A stretch of DNA of 64,000 bases from positions 2,017,501-2,081,500 of the forward strand of contig JAFMOC010000042.1 of NCBI GenBank assembly GCA_019802505.1, read 5' to 3'. Below the pieces are notes generated by a model. That model saw only the letters and a list, made by a program, of their open reading frames with translations, made no database searches and was not told where the DNA came from. The position numbers and the translations under genes are program-made. Positions within the stretch are counted from its first letter, which is position 1, and every line of letters starts with the position of its first letter. Shown piece by piece: positions 11,561 to 23,345 of this stretch. The stretch comes from Corydoras sp. C115 (lineage: Eukaryota; Chordata; Actinopteri; Siluriformes; Callichthyidae).

Positions 11561-11902
11561 TCATTCATTATCTCCCGCTTTATCCTCTATTAGGGTCGCG
11601 GTGGGGTTCCCCATGCCCATCCAGGGGAGAACATCTCGGGCGCTGGGCAGATAGACCCAGGACAGGGCGCCAATCCATCGCTGGGCACACACTCACTCAG
11701 ACAGACACACTCTATATGGGGCAATTTTGAGAATTCAATTAACTTGATCCATGTTTTTGGACTGTGGGAGGAAACCGGAGAACCCGGAGGAAACCCACGC
11801 AGACACGGGGAGAACATGGAAACTCCACCCAGATGGGGATTCGAACCGGGAATCCCTAGCGCTGAGAGGCGAACGTGCTAACGACTAAGCCACCGTGCCG
11901 CC
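11561..11902 (-). mobile_element. V-SINE-type SINE, full length, inverted partner
   Basis: Minus orientation complete copy, about 10 bp from the preceding plus copy. The head end at 11902 is followed immediately by a TAATA pentanucleotide array. Confidence 0.92.
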
Positions 11903-12036
11903 TAATATAATATAATATAATATAATATAATATAATATAATATAATATAATATAATATAATATAATATAATATAATATAATATAATATAATATAATATAA
12001 TATAATATAATATAATATAATATAATATAATATAAT
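11903..12036. repeat. (TAATA)n pentanucleotide array
   Basis: About 27 near-perfect 5-bp units beginning exactly at the SINE head boundary. Confidence 0.96.
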
Positions 12037-12305
12037 TTAAATTTCATATATATATAAGATTCCACCAAAATATTTTAGCAGTCTTTTACAACCATAGTGC
12101 TTACATTAAATAATGCTAAGATATTTTTTGGTTTGTTTATCTGAGGAAGTGATGGTACAGCAAATGCTACACACAGGGTGTAACTTACCGATAACAACTA
12201 ATCATCTCTTTAAAGACATTGCATCACCACCCAGCCTGATATCCACATATTAAGTATTTTGTGTGCCATGGTACACTATATTCTCTAAAAAATATAATAA
12301 AATAG

Positions 12306-12308
<3 letters not shown>

Positions 12309-12386
<78 letters not shown>
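12309..12386. repeat. (AT)n microsatellite
   Basis: Pure AT run of about 39 units. Confidence 0.95.
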
Positions 12387-12388
<2 letters not shown>

Positions 12389-12446
12389 CAAAATTGGTAA
12401 ATTAACCTTCTGAAAAGAATACAAACAAAAGAATAATCTTTAGTTT

Positions 12447-12452
12447 ATATAC

Positions 12453-12543
<91 letters not shown>
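12447..12543. repeat. (AT)n microsatellite with ACAT interruptions
   Basis: A second AT run close to the first, with two ACAT interruptions at its left side. Confidence 0.95.
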
Positions 12544-12545
<2 letters not shown>

Positions 12546-12617
12546 TCTTTTGGCAACAATAAATGAACAGGGAAAATTAATTCCTTATAAAATCTACAAT
12601 AATTGCAAACCATTTAA

Positions 12618-12870
12618 TCAGATTCAGAATCAGAATCACTTTATTTCACCAAGTATGTTACACATACATTGGAATTTTTCTCGATGAGTGCACACATGTA
12701 TGACATGTAGCATACTAAACAAGACAGCACAGGAATACTATAAATTATAATTATAATTATAAAGAGTAAAAAATAAAATGGTACACGATGAGCTTGAGAA
12801 AAGGGATGTCCGTACATGTGGGATGCAAGATTGCTGTGAATATATAAATTGCACTGCAATTTGGCACATC
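12618..12870 (-). repeat. LINE-like 3' end fragment
   Basis: It begins GATTCAGAATCAGAATCAC followed by TTTATTTCACCAAGTATG. This is the reverse complement of a very common fish LINE 3' end (CTTGGTGAAATAAAGTG, then GATTCTGAATC). The body toward 12870 has no ORF. Family not assigned. Confidence 0.6.
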
Positions 12871-13078
12871 CCTGAATCATAAATATATCTAGTCAAACTA
12901 ACATTTAACAATAATGTTTGGTTCATGTTTAGTTTTTTATATATTGATCTCAACAACAGTGTGTATTTGCTTCAAGTAGCTTGACAATTTTCCAAGCCTG
13001 AACCAGCAAAGAGCAAAAAGAAGTGATAGTGGCAAAGAAAAATGTCACATTGAAGACCAAGACTAGGTAGAATTAAAA
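12871..13078. other. Intergenic, nothing recognised
   Basis: AT-rich sequence between a LINE tail and a SINE. No coding or repeat signal is seen. Confidence 0.5.
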
Positions 13079-13090
13079 GGTAGTATACAT

Positions 13091-13421
13091 TTATTATCTC
13101 CCGCTTTATCCTCTATTAGGGTCGCGGTGGTTCCCCATGCCCATCCAGGGGAGAACGCCTCAGTTACTGGGCAGATACACCCAGGACAGGGCGCCAATCC
13201 ATCGCTGGCACACACTCACTCACACAGACACACTCTAATATGGGGCAATTTTTTTGAGAATTCAATTGACTTGATCCATGTTTTTGGACTGTGGGAGGAA
13301 ACCGGAGAGCCCGGAGGAAACCCACGCAGACACGGGCAGAACATGGAAACTCCACCCAGATGGGGATTCGAACCGGGAATCTCTAGTTCTGAGAGGCGAA
13401 CGTGCTAACCACCGTGCCGCC
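13091..13421 (-). mobile_element. V-SINE-type SINE with 12-bp target duplication
   Basis: Minus orientation near full-length copy flanked by GGTAGTATACAT at 13079-13090 and again at 13422-13433. This shows target-primed retrotransposition. The head has lost a few bases (CTAACCACCGTGCC). Confidence 0.93.
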
Positions 13422-13554
13422 GGTAGTATACATATTGTAATAAAAGTTTCTGTGTTTATGCTTCGACTCTTCGATATGTCTTCAGAATAGAATTTTGGCC
13501 CACTGTTTGTTACGATGTTGCTTCAGTTTGGTGAGGTTTGACTTTGTCTTTGTC

Positions 13555-13640
13555 TTTGAAGTCAAAGCGGAGTCAAAGTCGCTTTGGATAAAAGCATCTA
13601 CTAAATGACCAAATGGAAATATATGTATGTAATGTATTCA
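13555..13640 (+). repeat. 3' tail of a second SINE family
   Basis: It contains GTCGCTTTGGATAAAAGC followed by ATCTACTAAATGACC. This 3' end is shared by many fish SINEs and L2-related LINEs. The tRNA head is missing. Confidence 0.65.
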
Positions 13641-13774
13641 TTTTCAGTGTGTTCGAGAAATGTTTAGGCCCGCGACTTAAAGTCTGCTTTGAGTTTTGTC
13701 CCCTTGTGCGTTTGAGTTTGATACCAATGTGAGAGAGAGTTTATGTACATGAAGCAAAAGAAAGACAGAGAAAA

Positions 13775-13907
13775 ACACAAAACTACAGTTCCCGGCGTCC
13801 GTGAGAATCAGTACGCATGCGTAGTGCTCTTCTGACGCATCGTCCCTGATGTTGATGCGCAGCCGTATATGGGGACTAACGATTTGGTCAAACAGCGGGT
13901 GATAAAA
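13775..13907 (+). promoter_or_regulatory. dcun1d2: dcun1d2 core promoter and 5' leader
   Basis: A CpG-rich block directly upstream of the start codon. ACTACAGTTCCCGGCG at 13782-13797 resembles the ZNF143/Staf element (ACTACAATTCCCAGCA type). TACGCATGCGTA at 13812-13823 is a perfect 12-bp palindrome resembling an NRF-1 site. Both motif types are common in TATA-less housekeeping promoters. The transcription start is not determined. Confidence 0.6.
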
Positions 13908-16900
13908 ATGGTAGGTGATTTAGAAATATTTAAACGCTTGGCTTTGCGGCTACAGGGAGCTTATAATGTGCTGCGTGACGTGTGAGGTGCCGTTCTACTG
14001 TCAGAACGGTTTTGCTCATGCTCTCTGAATGATTCGTGCAGAAAGGTTGCGGGAGCAGGAAGGTCAGTTGTTGTTGATATTGGAGTCGGCGGTCGCCCTG
14101 TACGTACCTTTCCCTTTTTGGCGTGTGCTGCAGCTTCTCTACCCGCCCTACTTTTAGTCTGTGCTTAGCTAACCGAGGACAGACTGTTGTACCAGAGCAG
14201 CTTCACCCAGAACGCGGCGAGTTTATAGTTTGACTTGTGAGGATCGAAACACAACAGATATTCACGGCAGGGAACGGAGTAGTACGTTCCACCTGCAGAA
14301 GATGCTTTACTGGGATGCTCGACACTATATAATTTTTGTTTTTTCAATATATAATAGGCGTGATACCCGTTTATGAGCCAAAAATATAGTTTTTGAAAGG
14401 TGGGGGAAAAAATACAGGCAAAACTTTTATGGTCGATTGTTTACAACCTGCTCTAATTCCCTTATGATTTTCATTCATTCATTATCTTCTGCTTAATCCT
14501 CTACTAGGGTCACGGTTCCCCATGCCCATGTTTCGGGCACTGGGCAGACATACCCCAGACAGGGTGCCAATCTTAACACTGGGCACACAATCCCTCACTC
14601 ACACAAACACTGTATATGGGGCAAGTTAGAGCATTCAATTTACCTTGAATCCATGTTTTTGGACTGTGGAAGGAAACCCACATGGACACTCCACCCGGAT
14701 TGGGATTCGAACCTGGAATCCCTAGCACTGAGAGGCAAACGTGCTTACCACTAAGCCACCATGCCACCCAAATTAAAACATGCGTTAATTAATTATTCAG
14801 TTATTATCTTTCGCTTAATACTCTACTGAGTGGGGCTATTACACACTCATTTTTGTGGGACACATGGTACTGTTTTTATTTTTGGTAAAGCTTATTTAAG
14901 GTGTAGATTTGTTCCCAAAATGTAACATTATTCTGTTTTGTGTCATCTCATGTTTGCAACCTTCTTGCCAGACTTTTAACTTTTAACACTACAACTTTTT
15001 AAACTTTTACTTTAGACTAAAAAGCTGTCCTGCATTTGAAACAGCTACTTGTTTTTGTTTTTTTTCTGCTATGGCCTACGAAGTCGGTCAGCTCATATTT
15101 CCAGCCACATGCCAGTTTCCCAAATGTCCTGTCACTTCTTCAGTTGGGAAGCCTTACTTTCAAAACGTGTATGTTATATTTTAGGCCTGTTGTGTTGGCT
15201 CGGATTAACACAACCTGGTCTCTCTCTCTCCCTCACTTTTTTTTAACTGTGCAAATGTGGGTATTTTTGCTCCTTGGTTATCTCTGCTTGTCCATGGTCT
15301 GGACTGTCTTTCTACATTTGTCGACATCTGTAACTGAGAGCTTCTCTTCTGTGTCCATGCAGCATAAGCTGAAGTCTTCGCAGAAGGACAAAGTACGACA
15401 GTTCATGTCCTTTACACAAGCGGGAGAGAAGACTGCTGTGTACTGCCTCACTCAAAATGACTGGAAATTAGAGGTGGCTACTGACAACTACTTCCAAAAC
15501 CCAGATTTATACTTCAAGGAATCCATGAAAACTTTAGTAGACAGAAAGAAGCTTGAGCAACTCTACAACCGATATAAAGGCATGTTTAAAGATTATCATT
15601 CTTGACGTTTTACTTGAAGATTCATCCAACAGTTAAGAATCTGATGAAATAACAAATGTTCTAAAATAATGTAAACTTTAATGTGTTCGTTTGTTTCCTC
15701 CCAGATCCTCAGGATGAGAATAAGATTGGGATTGATGGAATTCAACAGTTTTGTGATGACCTCAATTTGGATCCAGCAAGCATAAGTGTTCTAGTGGTTG
15801 CTTGGAAGTTCCGTGCAGCAACACAATGCGAGTTCAGCAGAAAAGAGTTTTTGGATGGCATGACAGAACTGGGGTGCGCTACACAATTTGGTTGGATGAG
15901 CCTGCACACAAAAACATATTATGTCATTACTACTCTGTATCTCTGTGTAATGTTTTTTTTTTAATTCCATCATCAACACACTTAAGTATTTAACAGTTTA
16001 ATCCAGCACTACAGACAATGTTGGTTTTATTAACTGAATCTGTTTAAATAAACAGATTGTGTTGCACGGTTAGCAGATGTCATTTTTAATTTATTTAAAA
16101 AAAAAATAAATCTTGAATTTTTTAAGACCTGTTTTGCCAAGGCAGCACCTTCAAAAGTAATACAAGTGATAGAAATATTACCTTCAAACTTGAGTTCTAT
16201 TGCTTAAATGCTGGTTGGGTTAATGATGACATTGATTTTGCCCTTTTTATACCAATAGGTGTGACAGCCCAGAGAAACTTCGTGCTCTTCTACCACGACT
16301 GGAACAGGATTTAAAAGACAGTGCAAAGTTTAAAGACTTTTACCAGTTTACCTTCAATTTTGCAAAAAATCCAGGACAAAAAGGATTAGGTGAAAATAAA
16401 AAAAGCAGTTGAGTAACAATTACACAGCAGTCGTCACATTTGGTTAATATTTTGAAAATTCTTTGTTCATTTCGGATTTTAGATTTAGAGATGGCAGTTG
16501 CTTACTGGAACCTAGTTTTGACGGGGCGTTTCAAGTTTCTTGACCTCTGGAATAGATTTTTACTGGTAAGTCCCAAAACAACAAAAGTAAATCTTGTAAA
16601 GTCATTTTTTTGTGAATATTAAAAATATAGTGTGTTTTTTTTTTTTGTTTTTGCCATGTTAGTGTTGTGCATCACTATTTGTGAAAGCCCATTATAGAAG
16701 TTGGATGTATAGTAATTCAGAATTTAGTTTTGTAATTTTAAGAACTTTTAAAAACTCACAGTTTTGCTTACAAATCTTTGTTTACCATGTGTTACATTTT
16801 TTTTTTTGTTGTTGTTGTTTATAACAGGAACATCATAAACGATCAATTCCCAGGGACACCTGGAACTTACTTCTGGATTTTGGCAACATGATCGCAGATG

Positions 16901-19283
16901 ACATGTCGAACTATGATGAGGAGGGTGAGCCTGGTTACTAAAAAGTAATGTACTGTTAAAAATTAAGTGTTTGGAGTCTGCTTCACTTCATAACAATAGG
17001 TTGCATTTCCTTAATTGTTATATTTTTTGCCCCAGTAATTTACCAAAAAGATAAAGCAAAAATATACCAAACCATAAAACTATTTTAAAACTTATACGGG
17101 ATGTCATGATGTATAAGATACAATAACTAAACCTAGCTGATGCAATTGTTTGTCCAAAATTCCCATATATTTTTATATTTAAAGGGGTAGTAGCTCAGTT
17201 GTAAGGGTATTGGGTGATCAATCTGAGGGTTGTGGGTTGTGGGTTGAAATCCCAGTTCCACTAAAGTTACCACTGTGGGTCCTTAAGCAAGACCCTTAAC
17301 CCCAATTGCTCCAGGGACACTGCGCTCAACCCTGTACCTGCTGTGACTTTAGATAAAAGCATCTGCTAAATGACCAAATGTAAATATTTAAATATTTGTG
17401 GAATTATACACACACACACACACACACACAGACCCTTTCCAAAAAAATTACAATATCATGGAAAAGTTGATTTCCTTAATTCCATTCAAAAAGCTAAACT
17501 TTCATAGATTAATTATTCAGAGCCCACAATTTAAACGATTTCAAGTATTTATTTGTTTATTTTTACACAATTTGCTCTTCTATCTGATAAAACCCATGAA
17601 AACAGCCCAAATTCTGCTGAACATTAATGTTTTAAAATGAGGGTGATGCACTAATCATTTACTAAACAGTAGAGGTAAGGAACAGAATCCAAACTGCTTG
17701 AGATCCAGTGTGAAATATCCACAGTTGGTCATGATTTGGGGTGCAATGTCAGGTGCAACTTGCCAGACCTAAACCCCATACAAAATCTATGGAGAATTCT
17801 TTGTTATTGGGCTTGATGCCCCTCATTAACTATTTGAGAATACCCCATAGATTCTCAATAGGGTTGAGGCCTGTAAAGCTGGCCAATAAAGCACTGGGAT
17901 GGCATGGGTGGCTGTATATCCCAAATAGACAAACGGTCATTATGTGTAACTATTAGACATTTAACATAAAAATGAAAGGAAATTTGATTTAGCTCAGCTG
18001 CACACTTTTTTATTATGTATAGTTTCTTACATACTCTGACCATTCCTAACATTTATTTTAGCATTCGAATTACAAAGCACAAAATTTTATCATTTTACAA
18101 ATACAACTAAATCATTAGCTAGTAACAGCAGCTGTCAGTTAATTCTTTATCATGTTGTCAGTGGCATTGAAATCTTCAAAAGTGTTTAAAAGTTTTTTTT
18201 ACTGTACATAGCTAAGTTTGTAGAAAATTAACTCATATCCAAATTGTATAAAGTTAGAGAAAACCTTTTTATTTTTGCCTTCTTAATTAGATTAGTGCTT
18301 GGCATGCCAAGAGATTCAAGCTTTTGGATAATTTGTTTTGCTTTTGGGGATCTTGTTTATATTTATGAAAAGCCATATGATGTGAAGTTTTATGAACCCT
18401 GGTGACACCTCAAAACTTGTTCTAACATTAGGCTGCTTTGGGCTCTGCTATGCACCTATTTAGCACACTAAAAACATCAATAATTAAACCCACAGATCAC
18501 GGAATGGATATAAAAGCATAGCATTAAGAACTATAATTAACGCATCTATTTCAACAAAATTGTTAGACTTTTTAATCAATTTAAGCAGTTTTGACTGCTA
18601 AAGACTCACAAGAATATTCTGCTGTGCAGCAATATCTGCACAAATATGACCTTCATGCAGGGGTCATAAAACAAACCCTTCCCTGCATCCTCACTACAGA
18701 ATTCATAGTTTAAAAGAAACCCCTTAAGGCACAGGGAAAAATCTAAACAACCTAACAAACATGTGCACTGTATCATAGCAGTGACAAAAATCAGTAGCAA
18801 AGAGGCAGATGTTCAGTTCCATATCACCTTTATTTTTTGGTATATCTGAATAAATCAATAATACTCATATTTCTTGTATTGCTAAAGTCCAATAGTTAGT
18901 ATAAGTTTAGCATAGTTTGTATTATATAAGTGTTTATAGTTTTTGAACAATATGTTTTAATGATGGCAAAGAAACTGCTGCAGAAAATGTGCTATAATGT
19001 CAAATAAAAAGTGGGCATGGCCAGGTAATAGGGTGTCTCTTGCGGAAAAAGAAAGCCGAGAAAAAAAACAGTAACATTTCGGTAAAAAAATCGGATATTG
19101 TAGATTTGCTGATTTTTAAAGGGACTGTTAAATGTATATTACATAAGTTGTATTTTAAGGAATGAAATGTCCGGGTTTAACTATGATTCTTGTTTTGTTT
19201 AAGGGGCATGGCCAGTCCTCATAGATGACTTTGTGGAATTTGCTCGACCAATCGTGACTGGATCAAAACGCAAAAGTATATAG
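13908..19283 (+). CDS. dcun1d2: DCN1-like protein 2 (defective in cullin neddylation)
   Basis: DCUN1D proteins are co-E3 ligases that bind cullins and acetylated UBC12 and promote NEDD8 transfer. Exons: 13908-13910 (ATG only), 15363-15579, 15705-15873, 16259-16389, 16483-16565, 16828-16924, 19204-19283. The sum is 780 bases, 259 aa, the same length as human DCUN1D2. The product starts [15 protein letters not shown] with the N-terminal UBA-like segment (about 8-45), followed by the PONY/cullin-binding domain (about 60-248) with [57 protein letters not shown] and [25 protein letters not shown] and [11 protein letters not shown] favour DCUN1D2 over DCUN1D1. Intron 2 uses a GC donor (AAAG then GCATGT). 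A first exon carrying only the Met codon is characteristic of the family. Confidence 0.96.
14471..14769 (-). mobile_element. V-SINE-type SINE in dcun1d2 intron 1
   Basis: Minus orientation, near full length, with two small internal deletions (around the CGCGACC tail block and before the central domain). A further 40-bp tail remnant (TTATCTTTCGCTTAATAC) follows near 14805. Confidence 0.85.
17183..17395 (+). mobile_element. tRNA-derived SINE of a second family (intron 6 of dcun1d2)
   Basis: GGGGTAGTAGCTCAGTTG is a tRNA-like A-box head and GGTTGAAATCCC a decayed B box. These are followed by GACCCTTAACCCCAATTGCT and the 3' tail TTAGATAAAAGCATCTGC then TAAATGACCAAATG. It is unrelated in body to the V-SINE copies. 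Relatives in this window are at 13555, 29910 and 47668. Confidence 0.8.
17428..17935 (+). mobile_element. Tc1-like fossil, internally deleted
   Basis: It starts GACCCTTTCCAAAAAAATTAC. It carries a block nearly identical to 43620-43700 (AGGAACAGAATCCAAACTG and GTCATGATTTGGGGTGCAAT), then jumps into CTTGCCAGACCTAAACCCC and stops. The same family is at 43465-44370, and a solo terminal repeat is at 25920-26015. A CA microsatellite (17407-17430) abuts its left end. Confidence 0.75.
17936..19203. other. dcun1d2 intron 6, nothing recognised
   Basis: AT-rich sequence with no ORF, SINE or transposon ends that I can identify. Confidence 0.5.
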
Positions 19284-20405
19284 ATCTGGCTCTGCCGTTG
19301 TACAGCATGGGCCTACATTGCCTCAAAGACTTTTTCAAAGACTTGTTTAAAAACAAACATAACAGGACTAAAGAAGAAACACTTAAAAGTGGTCGGCATG
19401 ATTAAGGGAAGACAAAACGGAAAGGACCTGGACCTCCAGGCGGTACAGTATCACTTGGATACTCCTGATTTCTTTTAGAGCTGTCACATGCAGTCGGTCA
19501 GTCACTGCTGTTGACCAATTACTCCTGTCCAGAAACCCTCAGAGAGTCTGAGGGATGTCCACAAATTCAGGATCACGTTCTCATTACAGTCTCACACCTG
19601 CACACCACCCCCATTTATACACTATCCTATAAAACAGGAAAGTACGTAGCTGTATGGGTCACAAGGCCTTTCCAGTTGGACTAATTGAAGGGAAGAAGAT
19701 GTCATTTTAAAGCCAGAGCTTCTTGGGTAGAGGGCAGCATTCAGCTCACACCACCAGCACCAATGTTGCTGTTGTAAAATACTGTAGTGGTATGTACAGA
19801 AATGTTATAAATAAACAATATTTTATAAAATATCAAAAGACATTTCTAAGTATGTGGGTACTGGTTGTACAAATGAACTTTGTAGTGTCTCGCTATAATG
19901 TATGGCTCGTTTAAGATCATTTATTACACTCATTAACATGTTTTCTTTTGCAGAATGCGGCGTGACAACAGTACATTCAGTGTTTTTCAGTTTTGTCCAC
20001 CAGAAGTCGTAAAAATAAATTATTCCATCCAAGTTGAATTTAGTCAGTACATCATATATATTTATGTTATATGTCTAGTGGGTTACACTTGGATTGGATT
20101 TCCCAAAAGGCCCAACATAGACTTTATGGGCCATTAAATGTCAAGAAGCAGATCACTTGCAGAACTGCAATTTTGTTTCATGATCATCCAGGTTTTCATA
20201 TTTCAAAAACTATATGGATATATTCTACATGGGATATGTAATATGGAAACAAACAGTGAGTAATGGTATTTTCGGCATGTTGGGTTGGCTGCTTAACCAC
20301 TGAAACCCAACCCAGAAGCTCTCATTCCCAGTCCTGGTGATGAAATTAGTGATGAACATTGTAATCCTAGACAATTTATCATGTGCTATGTGCATCAAAA
20401 GTCCT
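19284..20405. other. dcun1d2 3' UTR and downstream intergenic DNA
   Basis: Contains the candidate poly(A) signal at 19810. No further gene or classified repeat is seen. Confidence 0.5.
19810..19815 (+). terminator. dcun1d2: Candidate dcun1d2 poly(A) signal
   Basis: AATAAA lies 527 bases after the stop codon with a T-rich stretch downstream. It is the first canonical hexamer after the stop. Assignment is by position only. Confidence 0.5.
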
Positions 20406-20593
20406 GGGGGGATATTCCAGGAACTTGGTTTATTGACAAACAGATAAGTTCGGGGTAAGAGGTAATCCTAATACAGGAGCCAAATGATACTGTTTTGCTT
20501 TGAGAATGAAAAGCTTCGTTTAGAGGTCCTACTACTTGCTTTATAATTATATCACCAGGTTTTGTCAACCAACCCCTTTCTTGGAATAGCCCT
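20406..20593. mobile_element. Candidate MITE with about 30-bp inverted ends
   Basis: The left end GATATTCCAGGAACTTGG continues to TATTGACAAAC. It is complementary with a few mismatches to the right end, which reads GCTATTCCAAGAAAGGGG then GGTTGACAAAACC on the minus strand. No coding capacity. I could not settle the target-site duplication, so superfamily is not assigned. An ORF on the minus strand across it (20395-20889) is not taken as a gene. Confidence 0.6.
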
Positions 20594-21268
20594 AATGTTT
20601 TTTTGAGCTTTAATGATATATCATTGAAACATTTTATAATTAAGATACAATATGCCCTTGAGAAACTAAACACTATCATTTGACCTGGATATCTACCTTG
20701 TAGGAAAGATACAAACCTAAATCCACTGAGCTTTTTAGCATGACTAGTTCTACCACCACGGTGTTTGTTAATGAGCTTGCATGGCTGTGTGCTTGACTGT
20801 GTGCACCGGTTGTAGCTACATAATACTGGATGCGGAGCAGTTTGCAATCGCAAACGTGCCAGAAATGACAAGAGTGTGTTTACATGCAAATATATTTAAA
20901 TAATTTTATTCCAAACTCCAATTTTAATTGAACTGTTCAGTTACAGACTAAACTAAGTCTTTACAATCAGTATTTACATGTATGTTGGATGTATTGAAAA
21001 TTAAAGATGGATGAATCAATCTGTTGTGTTTATCAGCAATATTAAGAAAATATCACTCATCTCCACCTTTGACCTGAAGAATACATTAATCATACAACTC
21101 ATATTCAACATACCACTAACTTTGAAACTGTTTTTTTTTCACACATATTTAGAAAAAATTTTTTTTTTATCTAAAATTAAACATAGCATTATCATTGTCC
21201 TTAATGTACGGTCATGCTCTATCTGTCCTGCCAACTTCTTTTAAGTGGCTTTACATTTGTATTATTAA
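20594..21268. other. Intergenic, nothing recognised
   Basis: AT-rich sequence without supported features. Confidence 0.45.
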
Positions 21269-21280
21269 TATCATAGATTC

Positions 21281-21401
21281 GCCCAGCGATGAATTGGCGC
21301 CCTGTCCTGGATGTATCTGCCCAGCGCCCGAAACATTCTCCCCCGGAACCCCCCCCGCGACCCTAAAATAGGATAAAACGGAAGATAATGAATGAATGAA
21401 T
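21281..21401 (+). mobile_element. V-SINE-type SINE, 5'-truncated, with target duplication
   Basis: Only the last 120 bp (GCCCAGCGATGAATTGGCGC onward to the GAAT tail) are present. They are flanked by ATATCATAGATTC on the left and ATATCATGGATTC on the right (12 of 13 bases), the expected result of incomplete reverse transcription. Confidence 0.85.
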
Positions 21402-21620
21402 ATCATGGATTCATTGAAGTTGAAATATTGCAAAAAATGCTTTTTCATGTCCTGTGGCTGACAGATCCTGCAATTCGAATCCTACATATCCATCACCATA
21501 TTGGACAGTTATCTACAGTAATTTTTTTTGTGACAAATGTTTTTCCCTACATTACATTTACAACATTTACATGTTCAAAGTATAATGTTCCAGAAATGAT
21601 TATTCCATTCCAGAAATTGT

Positions 21621-21926
21621 TTATTCATTCATTATATTCCACCAAATGCTCTACTAGGGTCATGGGGATGGGGGTTCCTTATGCCCATCCAGGGGAGAAC
21701 ATTTTGAGCACTGGGCACACTCACTCATAGACATAAAAACACACTATATGGGGCAATTTAGAGCATTTAATTTACCTTGCATTCATGTTTTTGGACTGTG
21801 GGCGAAACCTGGATGTAACTCACGCGCACACGGAGAGAACCTGGAATCTCCAACCAAATTGAGATTTAAACCTGGATCCCCAGCGCTAAGAGGCAAACAT
21901 GCTAACCACTAAGCCACCATGCAGCA
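21621..21926 (-). mobile_element. V-SINE-type SINE, diverged
   Basis: Minus orientation copy with all parts recognisable (tail, GCACTGGGC, central domain, GCTAACCACTAAGCCACC head) but many substitutions. An older insertion. Confidence 0.82.
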
Positions 21927-22255
21927 CTGTTGTTTGTTTAAATGAAGTTTTATCAAACTTAAAATCCAGTTGACAATGCTTTTGTATATTTAATCTGAAA
22001 AGCCATCAAGATCAAATTGTTTAAAATCAAACAAAAGACATCAAAGATAATTTCAAATAAATTACAGTCATCTTTGTCGGCACACAAATAAAATTATCTA
22101 ATTATTTTATAATATGACATGGGCTTTATTTTAAAGAATGTGATTGCATTGTTGGATATATGTAGAAACTCTAAATCTAAGGTTTACTTCATATAAATAT
22201 GAACTTTTTTTCAAAGGAGGTGGAATACTAAAAATAAAAAAACATAAATCAGTGA
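21927..22255. other. Intergenic, nothing recognised
   Basis: AT-rich sequence without supported features. Confidence 0.45.
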
Positions 22256-22445
22256 TTTGTTAATTCACCTTAACCTTTATTTAATAAAGAGAATCTCACC
22301 TGGTTCCTCAACACCAGCACCGCAGCCAAGAAGGCCCAACAACGCCTCAGGTTATTTACTATATGTTTGTTCCCGGAAAATGTTGTTTCTTTCCACTATA
22401 TACTGTACACCACTATTATATTGTTGGAATGACAAATGAAATATT
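22256..22445 (+). repeat. LINE fragment, end of ORF2 and 3' UTR
   Basis: The text near 22293-22350 reads WFLNTSTAAKKAQQRLR, a motif seen near the C-terminus of fish non-LTR elements. The following CCACTATATACTGTACACCA and GTTGGAATGACAAATG are the reverse complement of 29215-29290. The first two-thirds of the tail are lost. Confidence 0.6.
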
Positions 22446-22574
22446 TATAAACTTGAATACTTGAATAATACACAAAATAAGGAAATAAGGACAAAGAAAT
22501 AATTTCCTGTGGTGTCTACATAAATGTCTACAAAAATAGAACTTTCATAACATTCCCCTAACCAATACCAATAT

Positions 22575-22789
22575 TGGCATCCTGTCCAGATACACCCTGG
22601 ACAGGGTTCCAATCCAATGCAGCCAATTCACCTTGAATCTATGTTTTTGCACTGTGGGAGGAAACTGGAGAATCCAGAAGAAACCTTTTGGAAACATGGA
22701 GAACATAGAAACTCCACCCAGATAGGGATTCGAACCAGAATCCCCAGAGGATAGGATAATGTGCTAACCACTAAGCCACCGTACTGCCC
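22575..22789 (-). mobile_element. V-SINE-type SINE, fragment
   Basis: Minus orientation, tail missing. Middle, B box region and head (GCTAACCACTAAGCCACC) are present. Confidence 0.78.
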
Positions 22790-22927
22790 ACCATCACAGA
22801 TACTGTTGTTTGTTTGTTTTTATATATATTTTACTGGTAACATTTTGAATTATCTTTTTCATCTGCAGCATGAAGAATCTGACATAAAATTTTGGCAAGA
22901 AAGAAATCCTAAACTTAGAATCATTTG

Positions 22928-23080
22928 GCGGGCGGCACAGTGGCCTAGTGGTTAGCGTGTTCGCCTTTCAGCGCTAGGGATATCTGCCCAGCGCCTGAGG
23001 CGTTCTGCCCTGGATGGGCATGGTGAACCCACCCATGTCTCTAGCAGAGGATGAAGCGGAAGATGATGGATGCATGGATT
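22928..23080 (+). mobile_element. Internally deleted V-SINE with perfect 10-bp target duplication
   Basis: The tRNA-like head (to GCGCTAGGGAT) is joined directly to the tail (ATCTGCCCAGCGCCTGAG), skipping the B-box-to-centre part. The copy is flanked by GAATCATTTG at 22918-22927 and 23081-23090. The intact duplication suggests it inserted in this shortened form. Confidence 0.88.
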
Positions 23081-23257
23081 GAATCATTTGACAAAACATT
23101 TCCACTAACACACTGTCTTAGATGACTGTGGACTCAGAGCTCAGAGAACTTGTTGTTTCTGTAACAATTACTATATGTTTTTCACTTTGGATAAAGTTTT
23201 AAGTTTCATTTTGTAGCGTACTGTTGCAATGACCATATTGGTGCAAAAACTTCATGT

Positions 23258-23335
23258 GGCATAGGTGTCAAACTATAAGGTCCATGAGCCAGGCCCATAA
23301 AAAATCTGGCCTGCAAGATCATTTTACGTTGAGCC
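23258..23335 (+). repeat. hAT-like end fragment
   Basis: GCATAGGTGTCAAACTATAAG and CTGGCCTGCAAGATCATTTT resemble the terminal region of the widespread CAGGGGTGTCAAAC hAT-type repeats. Only one end is present. Confidence 0.55.
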
Positions 23336-23345
23336 ATTGTTATTG

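Noticed and set aside
15036..15605. 189-codon plus-strand ORF with a hydrophobic start
   Set aside because: Only its end (15363-15579) is a dcun1d2 exon. The upstream part reads through the intron and its CAG acceptor, and the residues after the exon read into intron 2.
15363..19283. dcun1d1 as an alternative identity
   Set aside because: [23 protein letters not shown] and [11 protein letters not shown] match DCUN1D2 better, and the 13q34-type neighbours agree.
20395..20889. 164-codon minus-strand ORF
   Set aside because: It overlaps a candidate MITE, has no domain, and its composition looks non-coding.
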